Shown one piece after another: positions 9,401-16,143 of a stretch of DNA of 64,000 bases. Numbering within the stretch: the stretch's first letter is position 1; each line of letters begins with the position of its first letter. The translations under genes and the position numbers were made by a program. The stretch lies in the NCBI RefSeq assembly GCF_001429045.1, contig NZ_LMHY01000026.1, positions 186,001 to 250,000 on the forward strand, in the 5' to 3' direction. The notes under the pieces were generated by a model. The model worked only from the letters and a program-made list of their open reading frames with translations, did not search any database and was not told where the DNA came from. The DNA comes from Pseudomonas sp. Root71 (GTDB lineage Bacteria > Pseudomonadota > Gammaproteobacteria > Pseudomonadales > Pseudomonadaceae).

Positions 9401-9528
9401 GCAGTGTGTTTTTCGGGCCGATGGCAGTGGCGATCATGGGGGGGTTGATTGTGGCCACGGCGTTGACTCTGTTGTTTTTGCCTGCCCTTTATGCCGCCTG
9501 GTTTCGGGTTCGCAAAGAGTCGGTTTGA
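6463..9528 (+). CDS. RND-type multidrug efflux transporter (MexK-like)
   Basis: The 1021-residue inner-membrane proton antiporter has the RND architecture. TM1 is at about residues 10-30, a large periplasmic loop follows, then TM2-6. The paired aspartates of TM4 are in LGLLVDDAIIAVE (about residues 398-410). A second periplasmic loop is followed by TM7-12 (LTLLMLQLRSFSRTAMVFL onward). The N-terminus SEWALRNRQIVLFLMLLL is typical of the MexK/AcrD-like heavy-metal-independent branch. It would work with the adaptor upstream and an outer-membrane channel encoded elsewhere, since none is present here. Confidence 0.92.
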   Translation: MRFNVSEWALRNRQIVLFLMLLLAIVGALSYTKLGQSEDPPFTFKAMVIRTNWPGATAEEVSRQVTERIEKKLMETGEYERIMSFSRPGESQVTFIARDSMHSVEIPELWYQVRKKINDIRHTLPPGIQGPFFNDEFGTTFGNIYALTGEGFDYAVLKDYADRIQIQLQRVKDVGKVELLGLQDEKVWIELSNVKLATLGLPLAAVQQALEEQNAVSTAGFFETSSERLQLRVTGNFQTVDEIKNFPIRVGDRTFRISDVADVRRGFNDPPAPRMRFMAQDAIGLAVAMKDGGDILVLGKALEVEFARVQKNLPAGMELRKVSDQPAAVKTGVGEFVQVLVEALAIVLLVSFFSLGVRTGMVVALAIPLVLAMTFASMYYLGIGLHKISLGALVLALGLLVDDAIIAVEMMAIKMEQGFDRVKAASYAWTSTAFPMLTGTLITAAGFLPIATAQSGTGEYTRSIFEVVTIALLASWVVAVVFVPYLGEKLLPDLAKIHAAKHGAGQPDPYATPFYQRVRRLVEWCVRWRKTVILVTVLLFVASIVLFRFVPQQFFPASGRLELMVDLKLAEGASLSNTADEVKRLEALLKDKTGIDNYVAYVGTGSPRFYLPLDQQLPAASFAQFVVLAKTIEERETLRSWLISTLNEQFPALRSRVTRLENGPPVGYPVQFRVTGEHIEEVRALARKVAAKVRENPHVVNVHLDWEEPSKVVYLNIDQDRARALGVSTANLSRFLQSSLTGSSVSQYREDNELIEILLRGTLHERTELSLLPSLAVPTDNGRSVALSQIATLEYGFEEGIIWHRNRLPNVTVRADIYGKEQPATLVQQIMPTLDPIRAELPDGYLLDVGGTVEDSARGQNSVKAGVPLFIVVVLTLLMLQLRSFSRTAMVFLTAPLGLIGVTLFLLVFRQPFGFVAMLGTIALSGMIMRNSVILVDQIEQDIAAGLKPWEAIIEATVRRFRPIVLTALAAVLAMIPLSRSVFFGPMAVAIMGGLIVATALTLLFLPALYAAWFRVRKESV

Positions 9529-9537
9529 GGGTTTGAT

Positions 9538-9576
9538 CTTGGCGGCCTTCGGGCCGACCAGGTTCATGGTTTTTTG
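9538..9576 (+). terminator. Putative terminator after the RND operon
   Basis: A hairpin CGGCC-TTCG-GGCCG, extended by TTGG/CCAG, lies 10 bases after the transporter stop. A T-run (TTTTTT) begins about 9 bases beyond the stem, which is less ideal than usual. Confidence 0.5.
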
Positions 9577-9596
9577 TTGGTTGAGAGGGTAATACG

Positions 9597-9660
9597 GTTG
9601 TCGTTGGCACCTGGGGACAGGCGGCGCCAACGACAACTTCAGCAAAACTGCCGGTTATGC
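9597..9660. repeat. Hairpin element, copy 1 (similar to 12412-12476)
   Basis: A perfect 12-bp stem GTTGTCGTTGGC/GCCAACGACAAC with a 17-base loop lies just 3' of the minus-strand YbaY-like gene ending at 9655. The sequence on both sides resembles 12412-12476 (shared TTGTC.TTGGC.CC and GGCGCCAAC.ACAA). It may be a terminator of the minus-strand gene, although a T-run is lacking. Confidence 0.6.
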
Positions 9661-10005
9661 GCCTGGCGAAACACTAACGATGCTCACCACCACATCTTTG
9701 ACCCACATCATATCCGCGCTCAAATCCACTGGTACAGGTTTCGTGGAGGTGAAGACCACTTGGTCTTCATAGAGGATGTTTGCACTGATGGAGTAGGTGT
9801 TCCCGTACTGCAGTTTTGCAAGGTCGTAACTCAATGTGTATTCCATGATGTCGTTATTCACATTGGAATAGATCTCTGTAGCCAGCGTTTTCAGAGCATT
9901 TGACTGAGTGGTATCCACTAAGCTGACATGGAGGGACGAGCCAGGTCGAAGGTCAACTTTTTCGAAATAAACCACGTTGCCGGTAATTTCTTTTTCCCTA
10001 TTCAT
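9655..10005 (-). CDS. YbaY/YscW-like protein without signal peptide (gene A)
   Basis: The 116-residue product starts MNREKEITGNVVYFEKVDL. It shows the YbaY-type pattern: an opening G.V.Y strand, an LHVSLVDTTQSNAL strand, then YTLSYDLAKLQYGNTYSISA followed by VVFTST. The neighbouring lipoprotein at 12.0-12.4 kb has the same pattern. Unlike classical YbaY it lacks a signal peptide and lipobox, so it is predicted cytoplasmic or non-classically located. The ATG at 10005 is preceded by AAAGGGA; the frame stays open further upstream but that part is the duplicated leader. Molecular function unknown. Confidence 0.75.
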   Translation of the reverse strand: MNREKEITGNVVYFEKVDLRPGSSLHVSLVDTTQSNALKTLATEIYSNVNNDIMEYTLSYDLAKLQYGNTYSISANILYEDQVVFTSTKPVPVDLSADMMWVKDVVVSIVSVSPGA

Positions 10006-10197
10006 TTTGATTTCCCTTTCAAAGAATCGTCGGTATTGACGAGTGCTAACCATAGAGTCGACACCACGAATTTTATGTAGGGCAATTCCTGCAATCTGTG
10101 ACGAAGAGTGTGTTTGATATAGCAGAAACGTTCTCACTTCTACTAAGTCCTTGAGGGGGCGGCCACGGTCCGCGGTAATAGAAAACAACGGAAGACG

Positions 10198-10233
10198 AAA
10201 AAGCCCGCTGACCTTCACAGATTCAGGGGGCTT
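10198..10233 (-). terminator. Rho-independent terminator, minus strand
   Basis: Read on the minus strand, AAGCCC-CCTGA pairs with TCAGC-GGGCTT with one internal mismatch, followed by TTTTT. It lies downstream of the DUF4197 3'-end remnant and upstream of gene A, so gene A may need its own promoter. Confidence 0.6.
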
Positions 10234-10268
10234 CTTTGGTATTGCGGACAGATAATAATTACAAGGTT

Positions 10269-10377
10269 CCAAACACCTACTTCGCCAAACTGGTTGCCGC
10301 AGCCGCCGGGTTCTGGCGGATGGTTTCTTCCTGTTTGCCGATCATCTCGAACAAGCCATTCAACGCCTGCTCGGTGA
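10269..10377 (-). pseudogene. Duplicated 3' end of the DUF4197 gene
   Basis: This 109-base segment matches 11325-11433 at all but one position. On the minus strand it encodes TEQALNGLFEMIGKQEETIR and QNPAAAATSLAK, the C-terminal part of the DUF4197 protein. The single difference turns an AAG codon into TAG. There is no start or promoter, so it is a non-functional copy. It marks one edge of a tandem duplication. Confidence 0.88.
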
Positions 10378-10435
10378 CACTACGCCTGTGGCATGAAATA
10401 AGTGGATCTTGCGTCAAGTGTCGATCCGCAGGCTT

Positions 10436-11077
10436 TCAGGTAGAGGCACCGAAATCTGCAAGATGAACAACATCATTAGGCTTCAGTATCAGTTTCGCTG
10501 GATGAAGCCCCAGCGACAGTCGGCGCTGGCCATAGGTCTCAAATGAGCCGACCAGCGTGTAAAGTCGGCCCGGTTTGATCATGGACGGGTCATATTTCAG
10601 ATAGAAATTAGGCTCCCCGGTCAAGCCGACCCCTTCACACACAAGGGTCTCGTCGTTCTCATCGCTAACGGGTTCAATCAGCTTTACATACAGTTTCGAG
10701 TCGGCAGGGTAACCGATCCTCGGCATCCAGGTCTTTTCCACGGCGATGTAGCCCACGGGGCTCAAATAAATGTCTGCATCGTGATCCCCTCCTGCCCAGT
10801 GGAATTCTCGCTCTATATCCAGCAAGAGCGCGGTGTTCTGGTGGGAAATTTTTACGTTGATGACATAGCGACTTCCGACGGCATTCAGGTTTGAATCGAC
10901 ACTGACACCAAAATTGATGGGACGTGCCGAGGGTAGTGTGTTACTGCCCCATATGCCGTGAAGGATCGGCACAGTTCTGTTGGTAATGTTTTGTACTCTG
11001 ATATTGATGTCGCAGCCTTCCGGTACTTCGTAGTCCGGAGGAAAGTGCAAGAGCGCGTTGATTCTATGTTGCGTCAT
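10436..11077 (-). CDS. Two-domain YbaY/YscW-like protein without signal peptide (gene B)
   Basis: The 213-residue protein appears to contain two copies of the YbaY-like fold pattern. The first spans about residues 5-108, with INFGVSVDSNLNAVGSRYVI in the position of the family YD...Y motif. The second spans about residues 125-210, with FYLKYDPSMIKPGRLYTLVG in that position. A hinge IAVEKTWMPRIGYP joins them. No signal peptide is present. The start has a good ribosome-binding site (AAGGAAA). Its leader resembles that of gene A, so the two genes look like diverged duplicates. Function unknown. Confidence 0.72.
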   Translation of the reverse strand: MTQHRINALLHFPPDYEVPEGCDINIRVQNITNRTVPILHGIWGSNTLPSARPINFGVSVDSNLNAVGSRYVINVKISHQNTALLLDIEREFHWAGGDHDADIYLSPVGYIAVEKTWMPRIGYPADSKLYVKLIEPVSDENDETLVCEGVGLTGEPNFYLKYDPSMIKPGRLYTLVGSFETYGQRRLSLGLHPAKLILKPNDVVHLADFGAST

Positions 11078-11291
11078 AATGATTTCCTTATCCGTTGGTT
11101 CGTCGAAATGACGAGCGCTGAGCGTATCCCCAAAGCAATCAAGCCTTGCGTAGGAAAAACTCTCTGTGAGAAGGCGAATCGCAGACGGATTTGATCAGAA
11201 ACGTCCTTGTTTCCGGGAAAGGTGAAGGTCAGTTGCGTTCGACAAAACCCGCCTCATCTTCACTGCTATGCAGCGCACCAGTTCAGGCTTG

Positions 11292-11972
11292 CTACCACAG
11301 CAGTTTCTCGGGGCTTAGAGCGTGCCAAACACCTTCTTCGCCAAACTGGTTGCCGCAGCCGCCGGGTTCTGGCGGATGGTTTCTTCCTGTTTGCCGATCA
11401 TCTCGAACAAGCCATTCAACGCCTGCTCGGTGAACAACGCCCATTGTCGCTGCTTGCCCGGCGAACGAGTTGTACTGCTGGGCCAGGCCAACCTTGTCGG
11501 TGGCTTGCTTGACGATGGGCAGGAACTTGGTGCGGATTTGTTCGCGGCTGGTTTTGCTCAGGTATTGGGTGGCTGAATCGTTGCCGCCGCTGAGGATGCC
11601 CTTGGCGTCTTCCACGGTCATTTTCTTCACGGCATCCACAAGGATCGGCTGGGCCTGGATCACGGCGCTTTCCGCCGCTTTGTTCATGCTGGCTTCCAGT
11701 TCGTCGACCTGGTCACCCATGCCGAACTGTTTCATCTTGCTCGCGACTTTGCCCAGCTTGCCCGGCAGTTCGATTTTCACGTCGGGGTTGTTGCTGAATC
11801 CGCCCGGGGTGCCGAGTTGTTTGACGGCCAGTTGCGCACCTTGGGTCAGTGCGTCCTTTAGCCCGCCGGTGGCGTCTTTCTGTGACAGGTCGGAGAGGGA
11901 CAGCGCCAGGGCGTTGGCACAGATCATCAAGCCTGCGCACAGGCCGGCGAAGCGAAGGGTAGGGCGGAGCAT
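11292..11972 (-). pseudogene. DUF4197 family protein, frameshifted near the C-terminus
   Basis: The protein starts MLRPTLRFAGLCAGLMICA with a signal peptide cleaved after about ANALA, then runs as a normal DUF4197 protein (LSLSDLSQKDATGGLKDAL... FLPIVKQATDKVGLAQQYNS). After ...GQAATMGVV the frame shifts and the tail becomes unrelated. The native ending TEQALNGLFEMIGKQEETIR..KKVFGTL, with a TAA at 11315-11317, is still present in the next frame. About a dozen family residues also seem to be missing at the junction (near 11434). The break falls exactly at the edge of the 109-base duplicated segment. A periplasmic product of 226 residues could still be made. It lies 27 bases after the upstream lipoprotein gene. 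Confidence 0.82.
11325..11433. repeat. 109-base direct repeat, copy 2
   Basis: This is identical to 10269-10377 except for one base, in the same orientation 1056 bases apart. This copy is the genuine 3' coding end of the DUF4197 gene. The flanks diverge abruptly at TCGGTGA on the high-coordinate side in both copies. Confidence 0.95.
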
Positions 11973-11999
11973 GGCAGCTTCCTTTTTCGAAAAAGACAC

Positions 12000-12401
12000 T
12001 TAGTAGCGGGCCGGATCGACGCGGACCTTCAGTGGTTGTGGGTCGGTTCCGTCCAGGCGCACGGCATGATTCTCGGTGGTGATGAACTTCAGTTTGCCGT
12101 CGACTTCAATGCGCGCACTTACCGAGTATCGATGATTGGGTTCTACCTTCAGCGGGTCGTAGCTGAGATGGAAGGCCTGTGGCACCTGGCCCTGGACTTG
12201 GCCGCGCTGTACGTCGATGACCTTCGCGGGGGCATCGGCGAGTGAAATGTCCTGCAGGCTGACGCTGAGGATCGCCGTCGGCGGCAGGGCGATGCGTTGC
12301 AGGTAGAAAACTTCGCCCTCGAGGCTGGCTTTCGGGGCAGGTTGCATGGATTGACAAGCGCTCAGTAAAGCGGCGAGTCCAAGGAGAGAGAGTTTTTTCA
12401 T
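12000..12401 (-). CDS. YbaY family lipoprotein (gene C)
   Basis: The 133-residue product has a lipoprotein signal, MKKLSLLGLAALLSAC, with the lipid-modified cysteine at residue 16. The mature part is a classical YbaY domain: ASLEGEVFYLQRIALPP, AILSVSLQDISLADAPAKVI, then FHLSYDPLKVEPNHRYSVSA and GKLKFITTE. I chose the internal ATG at 12401, preceded by AAGGAT, rather than the one at 12419, which lacks a ribosome-binding site. It probably forms an operon with the DUF4197 gene 27 bases downstream. The aspartate-free start of the mature protein (QSMQ) suggests outer-membrane sorting. Confidence 0.88.
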   Translation of the reverse strand: MKKLSLLGLAALLSACQSMQPAPKASLEGEVFYLQRIALPPTAILSVSLQDISLADAPAKVIDVQRGQVQGQVPQAFHLSYDPLKVEPNHRYSVSARIEVDGKLKFITTENHAVRLDGTDPQPLKVRVDPARY

Positions 12402-12411
12402 GAGGCGGATC

Positions 12412-12476
12412 CTTGTCATTGGCGCCCGAAGTGGGCCGGCGCCAACAACAATTTAGCGGATTTTTCCGGTAATAAC
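12412..12476. repeat. Hairpin element, copy 2 (similar to 9597-9660)
   Basis: The stem TTGGCGCC/GGCGCCAA encloses CGAAGTGGGCC, and the flank GGCGCCAACAACAATTTAGC resembles GGCGCCAACGACAACTTCAGC at 9623-9643. It lies in the 5' leader of the lipoprotein gene on the minus strand. Together with copy 1 it brackets the segment holding genes A, B, the DUF4197 pseudogene and C. Confidence 0.6.
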
Positions 12477-12647
12477 CCCCGGCAATTTTTTGCCTCGCGC
12501 GTGAGGGGTTTCTTCAATTATATACTTGAGTATTCAGTCACTTGCGGAGCAAATTTTTTATAGCCGCTCTCATCATTGAAGAAGGTGCGGCTGCCGATAG
12601 ATGTAGTGGCTCTTTGCTATTATCGGGTGGTTCGATGTGTTTATTAA

Positions 12648-12992
12648 TTAAACAATGAATACAGGTTCGAGGTAGATGTCTTCGTGATGACGAGTGCCAT
12701 ATTGGAAATCGATCGATAGAAGTTCATCGGCCTTGGCGAGAAGCGTCCCGTCGGGAAGAAAAACTTCTGCGACAATTCGGTATGTACCGACAGGGCTTTC
12801 ACTGGAGTCGCGTTCAATAATGAACTCAAATTCCCACCATTTATGCATCAGCGAGTTTTCTTTGTACGTTTTGATGAGCTTGGATTTATTGTCACTGAGA
12901 TGTTTGTAAAGACTGGTTTTGGTAGTGTAGTCCGTTTGTATTTCGTATGGGGTTTTGCTGAAAAGAACTTTTCCAGAAATGTGTTTGTTCAT
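12648..12992 (-). CDS. Small YbaY/YscW-like protein without signal peptide (gene D)
   Basis: The 114-residue product starts MNKHISGKVLFSKTPYEIQ. It ends with the family-like run VGTYRIVAEVFLPDGTLLAK followed by SIDFQYGTRHHEDIYLEPVF. The opening SGKVLF strand and the TYRI.AE...DGTLLA block line up with genes A, B and C, but divergence is greater, so the family call is tentative. No signal peptide. AAGGAT precedes the ATG. Coding is visibly AT-richer than the core genes around it, which suggests acquired DNA. Confidence 0.65.
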   Translation of the reverse strand: MNKHISGKVLFSKTPYEIQTDYTTKTSLYKHLSDNKSKLIKTYKENSLMHKWWEFEFIIERDSSESPVGTYRIVAEVFLPDGTLLAKADELLSIDFQYGTRHHEDIYLEPVFIV

Positions 12993-13062
12993 CTAGCTAT
13001 CCTTTTAGTTGAGCCTGGAATAGGCGAGAAGGATGCTAGCTGATCATTGAAGTCTGGTATTT

Positions 13063-13090
13063 CGCAGAAATACATCCTTTTATTTCTGCG
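13063..13090. terminator. Hairpin downstream of plsB
   Basis: A perfect 10-bp stem CGCAGAAATA/TATTTCTGCG with an 8-base loop lies 20 bases after the plsB stop on the minus strand. There is no strong T-run, so it may act as an mRNA 3'-end barrier rather than a classical terminator. Confidence 0.45.
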
Positions 13091-13109
13091 TGGAAACTCA
13101 AGTTGTTGT

Positions 13110-15605
13110 TTATGTGTTCAGCGGGGCTTTTTCCGCCGCACTTTCATTACCGTGCAACGCCACCTGCCGAATCGACAGACGAATCTCTGCCGGCAACACC
13201 CGTTTGGCCGCGCCTTCGGCCAGTTCACCGAGCAGTTCGTGATAGCTCAGTTTGCCTGCCTCATCGCGCTTGAGCACGTCGAGGTCGAGCATGGTCTGGA
13301 TGAAGTGGCGGAACAGGCTCTTGTCGAAGAACTCCGGGGCGTTCAGGCCATGCAGGATCGACAGGCGCTGGGCCATGACCGTGCACAGGTCTTCCAGTTC
13401 TTCGGCGCTGATGCTGTTCTGGCCGCTGTTGAGCAGCAGGGACACGGTCATGTAGAAGCGTTGCAAGGTCTGGGCGATGCTTTTCGACAGCAGCGTCAGC
13501 AGCACGAAATGCCGCGAGCTTGGCGCCGGGCGCAGGTACAGGTCATTCTCGAAGCGCAGCAGGCCTTGTTCGACGAAGGCCGCCAGCCATTGATCGATTA
13601 CGGTATCCAGTTCGTCCAGCGACCAGCGAATGAACAACTCCGCTTGCAGGTAGGGATACAGCGCGCGGGTGTAGCGCAGGATCTGTTCACGGCTCATGCG
13701 CGAAGCGCTCTGGAAAAAGCTCGCCAGTAGCGCAGGCAGGGCGAAGATGTGCAAAACGTTGTTGCGGTAGTAGGTCATCAGGACGGCGTTCTGCTCGTCC
13801 AGATAGAGAATCTTGCCCAGGGCATCGCTCTGCTCGGACAGCAGGTCCATGTCCTTCACATGCTCGATCAGCGCCCGGCCATCGCCTTCCGGCAAGGTGG
13901 TGTGCGGCGAGTACGGGACCTTGCGCAGCAGCGCCAGGTACAGGTCCAGCACTCGCGCCATGGCCCGGTCATCCAGCGCCAGCCGGGTGGTCGACAGCAG
14001 CGCCAGTGCCACCAGATTGACCGGGTTGATCGCCGCCGCTTCGTTCAAGTGCCGGGCGACTTTCTCGCCGAGGCGGTTGGTGGTTTCGTTGAGCCAGGCG
14101 GGTCTGAACTGCGGGCCGAGCTCCTGTTGGCGCCAGTCCGGCTGTTCGCCGTCGAGGAATTCCGCCAGCTTGATCGGCTCGCCGAAGTTCACCGCCACCT
14201 GGCCGAAGCGCTGCTTGAGCGCACCAATCACTTTGAAGATATCGAAGATCGACTCTTTCTTCTTGGCCGCACCGCGCAACTCGCCAAGATAGGTTCGACC
14301 TTCCAGTACGCGCTCGTAGCCGATGTACACCGGCACGAAGACGATGGGCATGCGCGACGAACGCAGGAAGCTGCGCAGCGTGATCGCCAGCATCCCGGTC
14401 TTCGGTTGCAGCATGCGCCCGGTGCGCGAACGGCCGCCCTCGACGAAATACTCCACCGGGAAGCCCTTGGTGAACAGAGTGTGCAGGTATTCGTTGAACA
14501 CCGAGGTGTACAGCGGGTTGCCCTTGAACGTGCGGCGCATGAAAAACGCGCCGCCGCGACGCAGCAGGCCGCCGATCACCGGCATGTTCAGGTTGATGCC
14601 GGCGGCAATGTGCGGCGGGGTCAGGCCGTTGCGAAACAGCAGATAGGACAGCAGCAGATAGTCGATGTGGCTGCGGTGGCACGGCACATAGATCACTTCG
14701 TGACCCGGGGCGACCTTCTGCACACCTTCGATGTGATTGACCTTGATGCCGTCGTAGATCTTGTTCCAGAACCAGCTCAGCACCACTTCCATAAAACGGA
14801 TCGCCGTGTAGGTGTAGTCCGAGGCGATTTCGTTGCCGTAGCGCAGCGCCTGGGCTTTGGCTTTCTCAGGCGAGATGTTCTCGCGCTCGGCTTCGTCGAG
14901 AATCGCTTGTTTGACCTGTGGCTGGTTCAGCAGGCCTTTGACCAGGTTGCGGCGGTGGGAAATGTCCGGGCCGATCACCGCGGCCTTCAGGTTGCGAAAG
15001 TGCACCCGCAGGATGCGCTGGGCCATGCGCACGGTGCGTTCGTGGCCCTTGTCGTGCTCGATCAGTTCGCGCAGGTGAATCGGCGCGGAGAACTGCACGC
15101 GGGTCTTGCGTCCCAGCACGATGACGCTCAGCAAGCGACGCAGGCGCCCGGTAACGGCCCAGCTGTCGGCGAACAGGAGTTTCCATGGGCTGTTTTCGCT
15201 GTCTGGCGACTGGCCCCAGAACACACTGACCGGAATGATCTGCGCATCTTCTGCGGCGTTCTGGCTCAGGGCACTGACCAGGCGGGTCAGTGTCGGCGGC
15301 GCGCCGCGCTTGTCCTGACGGCCGAGCCAGTCGGGGTCCGGTGTCAGGTAGAAGAACGCGGCAGGTTCCAGCAGGTTGCCCACCGATACCGGCAGTACCG
15401 GACGTGGCAGGCCGGCCTTGCTGCATTCGGTGTCGACCACGGCGAGGTCGGTCAGCGAAGGGTTTTGCAGGACGTAGAACACCGGACGACTGCGGTCGAG
15501 GTTGAGGGTGAACGACGACTGGTTGATCGTCTCGGAGCGAACCCAGATGTACAACAGTCGGCGCAGGGTGCCAAACACAAGACGGCGGAACGGGGAGCGG
15601 GTCAT
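13110..15605 (-). CDS. plsB: Glycerol-3-phosphate 1-O-acyltransferase
   Basis: PlsB transfers acyl groups to sn-glycerol-3-phosphate at the inner membrane, the first step of phospholipid synthesis. The 831-residue length is typical. The catalytic HX4D box is in VPCHRSHIDYLLL, with His about 310 and Asp about 315. The glycerol-3-phosphate-binding block FVEGGRSRTGRMLQPKTGML follows near residue 385, and later VFVPVYIGYERVLEG. The start MTRSPFRRLVFGTLRRLL is amphipathic, consistent with peripheral membrane association. It diverges from a cold-shock gene. Confidence 0.95.
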   Translation of the reverse strand: MTRSPFRRLVFGTLRRLLYIWVRSETINQSSFTLNLDRSRPVFYVLQNPSLTDLAVVDTECSKAGLPRPVLPVSVGNLLEPAAFFYLTPDPDWLGRQDKRGAPPTLTRLVSALSQNAAEDAQIIPVSVFWGQSPDSENSPWKLLFADSWAVTGRLRRLLSVIVLGRKTRVQFSAPIHLRELIEHDKGHERTVRMAQRILRVHFRNLKAAVIGPDISHRRNLVKGLLNQPQVKQAILDEAERENISPEKAKAQALRYGNEIASDYTYTAIRFMEVVLSWFWNKIYDGIKVNHIEGVQKVAPGHEVIYVPCHRSHIDYLLLSYLLFRNGLTPPHIAAGINLNMPVIGGLLRRGGAFFMRRTFKGNPLYTSVFNEYLHTLFTKGFPVEYFVEGGRSRTGRMLQPKTGMLAITLRSFLRSSRMPIVFVPVYIGYERVLEGRTYLGELRGAAKKKESIFDIFKVIGALKQRFGQVAVNFGEPIKLAEFLDGEQPDWRQQELGPQFRPAWLNETTNRLGEKVARHLNEAAAINPVNLVALALLSTTRLALDDRAMARVLDLYLALLRKVPYSPHTTLPEGDGRALIEHVKDMDLLSEQSDALGKILYLDEQNAVLMTYYRNNVLHIFALPALLASFFQSASRMSREQILRYTRALYPYLQAELFIRWSLDELDTVIDQWLAAFVEQGLLRFENDLYLRPAPSSRHFVLLTLLSKSIAQTLQRFYMTVSLLLNSGQNSISAEELEDLCTVMAQRLSILHGLNAPEFFDKSLFRHFIQTMLDLDVLKRDEAGKLSYHELLGELAEGAAKRVLPAEIRLSIRQVALHGNESAAEKAPLNT

Positions 15606-15707
15606 ACGGCTTCTGCGTGAGTGAATAAAACCAAGCGTTTGCTCGGGAGGGCGATAGTGTGCCGGATTCGCTTAAAATCGGCAAAAAAGCGGCGAAGTAA
15701 ACTCCTG

Positions 15708-15735
15708 TTGAGAGTTTTAACGTCTGTCATATACT
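15708..15735 (+). promoter_or_regulatory. Promoter of the cold-shock gene
   Basis: A -35 TTGAGA at 15708 and a -10 TATACT at 15730 are separated by 16 bases. This would give a leader of roughly 100 bases before the cold-shock start, as is usual for cold-shock mRNAs. Confidence 0.6.
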
Positions 15736-15841
15736 CGGCGCTCTGTCGCCGTTGCCCTCATGGGACCGGTATGCGCAGGCTGACGTTCCCGAGGCTTTCC
15801 TGCGAAAAGCCCGATCAATAATAAAAAGGGAGTATGAACAA

Positions 15842-16051
15842 ATGGCAACACGCGAAACCGGCAATGTGAAGTGGTTCAACGACGCCAAGGGCTACGGCTT
15901 CATTCAGCGCGAGGACGGGGTGGACGTGTTCGTGCACTACCGCGCGATTCGCGGTGAAGGCCACCGTTCGCTGACCGAAGGCCAGCAGGTTGAATACGCG
16001 GTGGTGGAAGGGCAGAAGGGGTTGCAGGCTGAGGATGTGGTGGGGTTGTAA
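15842..16051 (+). CDS. Cold-shock domain protein (CspA family)
   Basis: This 69-residue single-domain nucleic-acid chaperone has RNP1 KGYGFIQ (about residues 16-22) and RNP2 VFVHY (about 29-33) within METGNVKWFNDAKGYGF-like framing. The ATG at 15842 follows a GGGAG ribosome-binding site (AAAGGGAGTATGAACAA). Members of this family bind single-stranded RNA and antagonise structure at low temperature. A long leader and a divergent plsB promoter region precede it. Confidence 0.92.
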   Translation: MATRETGNVKWFNDAKGYGFIQREDGVDVFVHYRAIRGEGHRSLTEGQQVEYAVVEGQKGLQAEDVVGL

Positions 16052-16063
16052 CTTTCAAGATCA

Positions 16064-16138
16064 AAAGATCGCAGCCTGCGGCAGCTCCTACAGGTGTACA
16101 CATAACCTTGTAGGAGCTGCCGCAGGCTGCGATCTTTT
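16064..16138. repeat. REP palindrome, type I
   Basis: Arms AAAGATCGCAGCCTGCGGCA.. and ..TGCCGCAGGCTGCGATCTTT enclose about 20 bases. It lies between the convergent cold-shock gene and a small minus-strand gene and may terminate both, since it ends in TTTTT. Confidence 0.9.
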
Positions 16139-16143
16139 TGCTT

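Larger units (their letters stand above)
10006..10435. other. 430-base gap: diverged leader, terminator and a duplicated gene end
   Basis: No complete gene is seen. Bases 10006-10135 resemble the leader of gene B at 11078-11205, with shared blocks AGC.CTCGTCA, CGACGA and ACGTTTCTG read on the minus strand. Bases 10198-10233 form a minus-strand terminator, and 10269-10377 are a near-identical copy of the 3' end of the DUF4197 gene. Bases 10378-10435 hold nothing I recognise. The arrangement is what a tandem duplication of a unit of about 1.07 kb would leave. Confidence 0.7.

Noticed and set aside
9655..10272. A 205-codon version of gene A starting at 10272
   Set aside because: The extra 89 codons cover a terminator and the leader shared with gene B, and the ATG at 10005 has a good ribosome-binding site.
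13749..15620. A 623-codon open frame opposite plsB
   Set aside because: plsB carries its catalytic motifs, while the opposite frame has the same low-complexity composition as other shadows.
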